Assembly (NCBI GenBank): GCA_900208305.1
Contig: OAPG01000022.1
Span: forward strand, 62,001-126,000
Origin: Melanopsichium pennsylvanicum
Taxonomy: Eukaryota > Basidiomycota > Ustilaginomycetes > Ustilaginales
Direction: 5' to 3'
Length of the DNA stretch: 64,000 nucleotides
The notes under the pieces were generated by a model. That model saw only the letters and a program-made list of their open reading frames with translations, ran no database searches and was not told the DNA's origin. The position numbers and the translations under genes are program-made. This document shows, one piece after another, positions 60,157-64,000 of this stretch; within the stretch, counting starts at the first letter, position 1, and each line of letters opens with the position of its first letter.

Positions 60157-62442
60157 TCATTGCTGATCCTGATCAGGAGCCCTCAATGTCCCCCTCGAAT
60201 CATCGTTACTTACCACACTGGCCGCCTTTGAGTGTGGTCTCGACTGAGCTGAGAATTGCTCCCAAATGTTGACCATGTTGGCCGCAGCACCTCCTCCGTG
60301 GTCTGTTGCATCCACATTGTTCGCGTTCGAGCCGTTCAAAGGCAGAACTGTTGGAGGAGCACTATTTGTACTGGTAGCCCGGCCGCCTTCCATCCTCTTG
60401 GCAGTGCGCTCTCGGAACTTTGCACTCGAGTCGGGCGGTAGATCAGCTGACCTGCGCGATTCAGCGCCACTCGCGGTTTGAGGCGCAGCGTTGGCCGAAG
60501 CAAAGTGCTGCATGAGGTTATCCGTCGACATGGCACGCGACGAAGCGATCGAGTGCGAGCCCACAAACGAGCGTGCGCGCGATCGAGTTCCGGTCACAGT
60601 ACCAGACGAGCGCGGGTCAGACGATCCTGCACCGCTGCCAAAGCGAAATCGGTTGGGTGACGGCGCTCGAGAGCGGGAGATGGTCTGAAATTCTCGACCA
60701 GAGGCACGGCCGAACGGTTGGTGAAAGTGAGGGTGGGTGAACATGGCTTCTGCTTCCTGTTGACTCATCTGTGCATATCCACACCCACCTGCTGCGGTCG
60801 AGGAAGAGTGCGCTTCCAGTTGAGTAGATGAGCCGGGAACGGCTTTGCTCAGAATAGCAGAAGAGATCTTGAACCCTTTCGCAATGGCCCACGAGACGAG
60901 GAAACCGACCAATCTGCGCTCGAGCGAGTAGATCAACGACGCGAAAGGGATCACTCCTTCGATGGTCTCCCTCAGACCCCAAGTGTCCTCATGGCGCACA
61001 ATGAGGCCTGCATCGTTGAACTCGAGTCGGCTCATCACGCGCAGCTGGATACTGCAAACCGATTTGAGCACCGCTCTTGGGTGAAAGAGCGACCACAACA
61101 ATGTACGCAACGTTTGTCGTCCAAGACCTTGGCTGGTCCAGTGTGGCGTGAGAGCATCGGCAGGGATGGCCGGTCGAGAGGCAAGCTGCTGCTGCAATGC
61201 TTCGGCATCAATGTAGTGGTGTTGATTGTTGCCGTTGGGTAAGTTGTTCAAGATTGCCTGCGCTGTTGCCGAGGATGAAGTGGAGGTGTCAAAGTCTTCG
61301 CCGTTGACGCTGGGTGGTGTGTTGGTAGGGCGTGCGCTTGTGCCAGAAAGTGGACGAATGCCGCTAGCGTAAGCACCGTGACCAGGTGTTTGCGGCCTTG
61401 ATCCACCCCAGATGCTCGAGATGCTAAATGGCGTGGTTGGGCTGTGTGGATGACTAGCTACACGAGAGTAGGCGCTGTTGGCAGCGTAGTCGATGAAAGG
61501 ATGCGGTGTCATTGGATAGGCGGATGCAGATGCCGACATAGGGTACGATGCTCGCGGAGTGCGGTTGACATTACTCGCACCCGGGTCCGGCGATGGCTTT
61601 GATGCCCAAGAGCCAAACAAGGAGGGCAAGAGGGTGACGGTGATCGTGTGGTCGATGATTCCAGCTCGAGTGCCGTCAAACTCAAAATCGGAGCAGATGA
61701 CGTCGCGCAGCTCCGACTGCACATCCATGCCGGGCAACGCAAATGCCATGATGAATTGGTTGGCAATCTGATTCCTCCCGTGCGCAGACAAGAGTGGTGA
61801 CTCGAAGACGGCACCACTCTCGTAGTAGCGCGATACCATCTCTTTGACTTCCTCAGGCTTGCGTTTACACGAGTAGAAAGTGTTGTGAAGGCCGAGAATG
61901 ACATCGGTCAAAGTGCTAGGACTGGGTGGGCCAGCACTGTATCCGCCGCCCATACTGAGACCGTGCATACCGGGATGGTTGGCGAGACTGAGACTGCTAC
62001 CGTTGCTGGGACCTGCATGGTGTGCGCCGCCAAAAGCGGACTGAAGGGAGGCGCCATCGACGTTGGGAGGTGCACCGCCAAAGTTGAGGTTCATAGGATG
62101 GGCAGAATAAACGGTTCCTGCGCCACTCTGTGTTCGACCGTGGCCACGCATGGAGAGGCCGCCTGGTGTTTTTGGTATACCAGCCGAAGCAGATGCTGAG
62201 AAGTAGGACTCTGAGTGTGGACCAGGCTGACGAGGATGGTGATGCCAGCCAGCAGGAGCTGTGGAAGGCTTGTCAGAGGCCTGAAACGAGCCTTGACGGC
62301 GATGGAGCGATGTAGGTGCTGCTGAAGCGTTGGCGTTATTATCCTTGGCAGGGTTGGAACTGCCGAGAACATCAATCTTCAAGTCGGCGCCAAAGTCGGG
62401 GACTTGCGCTGATTGACCAGGAAAAGGTAGCTGTGCCGACAT
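60157..62442 (-). CDS. SnoaL/NTF2-like domain protein (fungal SigF-like type)
   Basis: 761 residues from the ATG at 62442 (MSAQLPFPGQSAQVPDF); the frame extends upstream without ATG. The N-terminus is Gly/Ser/Asn-rich and disordered. Residues about 185-290 hold the first part of an NTF2-like fold: LTDVILGLHNTFYSCKRKPEEV, VSRYYESGAVFESPLL, INQFIMAFALPGM-like helix, DFEFDGTRAGIIDHTITVTLLP. The second part comes after a disordered insert of about 150 residues: SIQLRVMSRLEFNDAGLIVRHEDTWG (quoted in part), then helices RLVGFLVSWAIAKGFKIS. The fold split by an insert is typical of fungal proteins described as SigF-like NTF2-like; their biochemical role is not known to me. The C-terminal 220 residues are Ser/Arg-rich. 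Confidence 0.75.
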   Translation of the reverse strand: MSAQLPFPGQSAQVPDFGADLKIDVLGSSNPAKDNNANASAAPTSLHRRQGSFQASDKPSTAPAGWHHHPRQPGPHSESYFSASASAGIPKTPGGLSMRGHGRTQSGAGTVYSAHPMNLNFGGAPPNVDGASLQSAFGGAHHAGPSNGSSLSLANHPGMHGLSMGGGYSAGPPSPSTLTDVILGLHNTFYSCKRKPEEVKEMVSRYYESGAVFESPLLSAHGRNQIANQFIMAFALPGMDVQSELRDVICSDFEFDGTRAGIIDHTITVTLLPSLFGSWASKPSPDPGASNVNRTPRASYPMSASASAYPMTPHPFIDYAANSAYSRVASHPHSPTTPFSISSIWGGSRPQTPGHGAYASGIRPLSGTSARPTNTPPSVNGEDFDTSTSSSATAQAILNNLPNGNNQHHYIDAEALQQQLASRPAIPADALTPHWTSQGLGRQTLRTLLWSLFHPRAVLKSVCSIQLRVMSRLEFNDAGLIVRHEDTWGLRETIEGVIPFASLIYSLERRLVGFLVSWAIAKGFKISSAILSKAVPGSSTQLEAHSSSTAAGGCGYAQMSQQEAEAMFTHPHFHQPFGRASGREFQTISRSRAPSPNRFRFGSGAGSSDPRSSGTVTGTRSRARSFVGSHSIASSRAMSTDNLMQHFASANAAPQTASGAESRRSADLPPDSSAKFRERTAKRMEGGRATSTNSAPPTVLPLNGSNANNVDATDHGGGAAANMVNIWEQFSAQSRPHSKAASVVSNDDSRGTLRAPDQDQQ

Positions 62443-64000
62443 TTCCAAGAAAAGATTGGTCCCTCTCACTCTCTCTTTCTTTTTCCCTCTTTTCTCTCTC
62501 TGAGTGAGTAAAGCCGGAGGTGTTGTATTGAAGGTGAACTGTAGAAAATACGAAAGCACAAGTCGAGTAACAGAAGAAAGCTGTCTACGTCGTCAAGGGC
62601 TATTTGTGATGGCCTGGCCAAGGTGCGTCTAGGGATGCGTCTATGGAGAATGGTGTTGGATTTTCGAGTTTCAAACTATGCAGTGTGCTAAGCGAGTATG
62701 TGAATTGGGCAAACAAGATGTCGTATGTGACTGATGATAGCGAGATGGGTGTTGTTGAGAGTGGTATGACAAGGTGATGTTGGCGAAGAAGCTGGAGGAT
62801 AAGACCGTAGATCAAGACGGATTTGAAATAGCAAAGGAGTGTGTGTGTGTGTGTGAGGTTCGATGAAGCAACGATTGCGGGAAAAGGAAATGCAAGCGGG
62901 CCAGCCAGCCAGCCAGCCAGGCAGCCTACAGAGTACCTGTAACTTAGCCAGTGTCACTCACTAGTTACTCTACAGCTCTCTCCACTGCATTTGTTTGCTT
63001 TGTCTGATGTGTCTTGCGCTTTGAGACGGCCAACATGATACATCCGTAATCACACAACATAAAGAGTGACCTGCATTTCACGCTCGAGTGGCCGCTCTTT
63101 CATTCGCCATTGCAGCTCTCCCTTTCTGAGTTCGCCATTCACATTTCTCACCATGAATCTTTCACATATATATATATTTTTTTTGCTAAAAATACATGTA
63201 AAGACTGTGACTTTTACAGCAAATTTACATTGTCACAAATTCGCTCTCTGCGATATACCATAGGATGCACCATTCAGACACAAACGTCAGCTCTTACACA
63301 ACACGTTTGTCCACAGATGTGCTTGTCTGGTGCGATCGTCAGTCACAGCTTTCCACTCTTTCCCACAGTCTCAGATCACTGACACACCACACAGCACCTT
63401 GTTTGAAATGGTTTGGCACGGATTGGGGTAATAAAGTTTTGTCCAATTCGACTAGAGCAAAGAATTACCTACAGATCGTCACAAGGGATCTGCAAGGATG
63501 ATCGAACTTCGCTTATACCGAACAACGTTCTCAGATCGGAGAGATTTGAGCGCGGCCAACCAGTCGATCCATGGCTGCATTTCGGGAAACCAGAGTAGCA
63601 ACTTAGAGGCAGCCATGGTATTTTGTTCTAAGTTTGTTTGTGTGTGTGTGTTTTTTTTTGTTGGGTGTTGCTTGAAGCTGAAAAGAGATAGGGAACCGGT
63701 ATTCCTTTGGCTCGGCTACCCAAGCTCGCTTTCACGACATACTGTATTTCAACCGCCGCTTGCTTGTTATTGCAAGCAACTGTACGTCTTTGAATGTTTC
63801 GTGTAGCGCACCTAAAACATACAGTCCATCGACAACGCAAACCTGTATGTGAGATTTCAACAACGTCTCTGTGAATGGGGAAAAAAGGAAAGACACAAGC
63901 GCTAACGCCATGATGGTAGATAGGGCCATTGAACGGTGAGCCGCAATTGGTATTCAGCGTCTTGTGAAAGGCCTTTATTTTTGATAGAGAGCGAGGCAGT
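62443..64000. other. Right edge, no confident gene
   Basis: 1.56 kb. CT-rich stretch near 62462-62500 just upstream of the NTF2-like gene, GCCA tandem repeat near 62900-62920, TG repeat 62840-62855, a T run near 63645-63658, and TACTGTA at 63743. ATG frame 63498-63806 (+) starts in a protein-like way (MIELRLYRTTFSDRRDLS) but ends in repeat-coded Val/Phe/Cys. It may be the edge of an unmodelled gene; not called. Confidence 0.4.

Noticed and set aside
1..64000. CRISPR array, transposon, rRNA
   Set aside because: No spaced direct repeats, transposase, reverse transcriptase, long terminal repeats or rRNA sequence recognised; all repeats are simple tandem types.

Overview
The window is nuclear DNA of a filamentous or dimorphic fungus. 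Genes are dense, mostly intronless or with one to three short GT-AG introns with CTGAC-type branch points. Products are typically eukaryotic (E1, Cdc14, Sec63, Tlg2, O-mannosyltransferase, complex I and 2-oxoglutarate dehydrogenase subunits, CENP-T). Long Ser/Pro/Gln-rich disordered proteins, few introns and the sterol-esterase type fit a basidiomycete, most likely a smut relative (Ustilaginomycotina). That placement is inference; no species is assigned.

Layout. 0.4-7.4 kb: VFA1 (-) diverges from RAT1 (+), then an unrecognised minus-strand gene with one intron and an in-frame UGA. 7.4-16.8 kb is gene-poor: one serine-rich orphan (9.1-11.7 kb), simple repeats and coding-like fragments that look decayed. 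16.8-28 kb: mannose-6-phosphate isomerase (-), a polytopic membrane protein (-), CGI121 (+), a four-exon complex I B18 subunit (-) whose exons are too short to stand out as ORFs, KGD4 (+, with an 18-base last exon), and a DUF4211 protein (-). 28-39 kb: TLG2 (+), PMT1 (-), a membrane-anchored steryl-ester lipase (+) and SEC63 (-). 39-47.5 kb: a PITH/CENP-T composite protein (+), MAM33 (+) and NOP13 (+). 47.5-64 kb: mitochondrial prolyl-tRNA synthetase (-), a short/branched-chain acyl-CoA dehydrogenase (+), CDC14 (-), UBA1 (-) and a SnoaL/NTF2-like protein (-).

The genes are mainly housekeeping, with no biosynthetic cluster, transposon, tRNA or CRISPR array recognised. Some neighbours share themes: NDUFB7-like and KGD4 diverge from a 436-base promoter and both serve mitochondrial respiration; TLG2, PMT1 and SEC63 serve the secretory pathway.

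Main points for follow-up: (1) PITH and CENP-T histone-fold domains in one uninterrupted frame; (2) two conserved genes (lipase and SEC63) each broken by an apparent single-base loss in a homopolymer, which suggests consensus errors; (3) a recurrent intergenic TACTGTA/TACAGTA motif, sometimes arranged as hairpins between convergent genes; (4) an in-frame UGA in the orphan at 5.8-7.4 kb; (5) two small mitochondrial genes recoverable only by assembling tiny exons.
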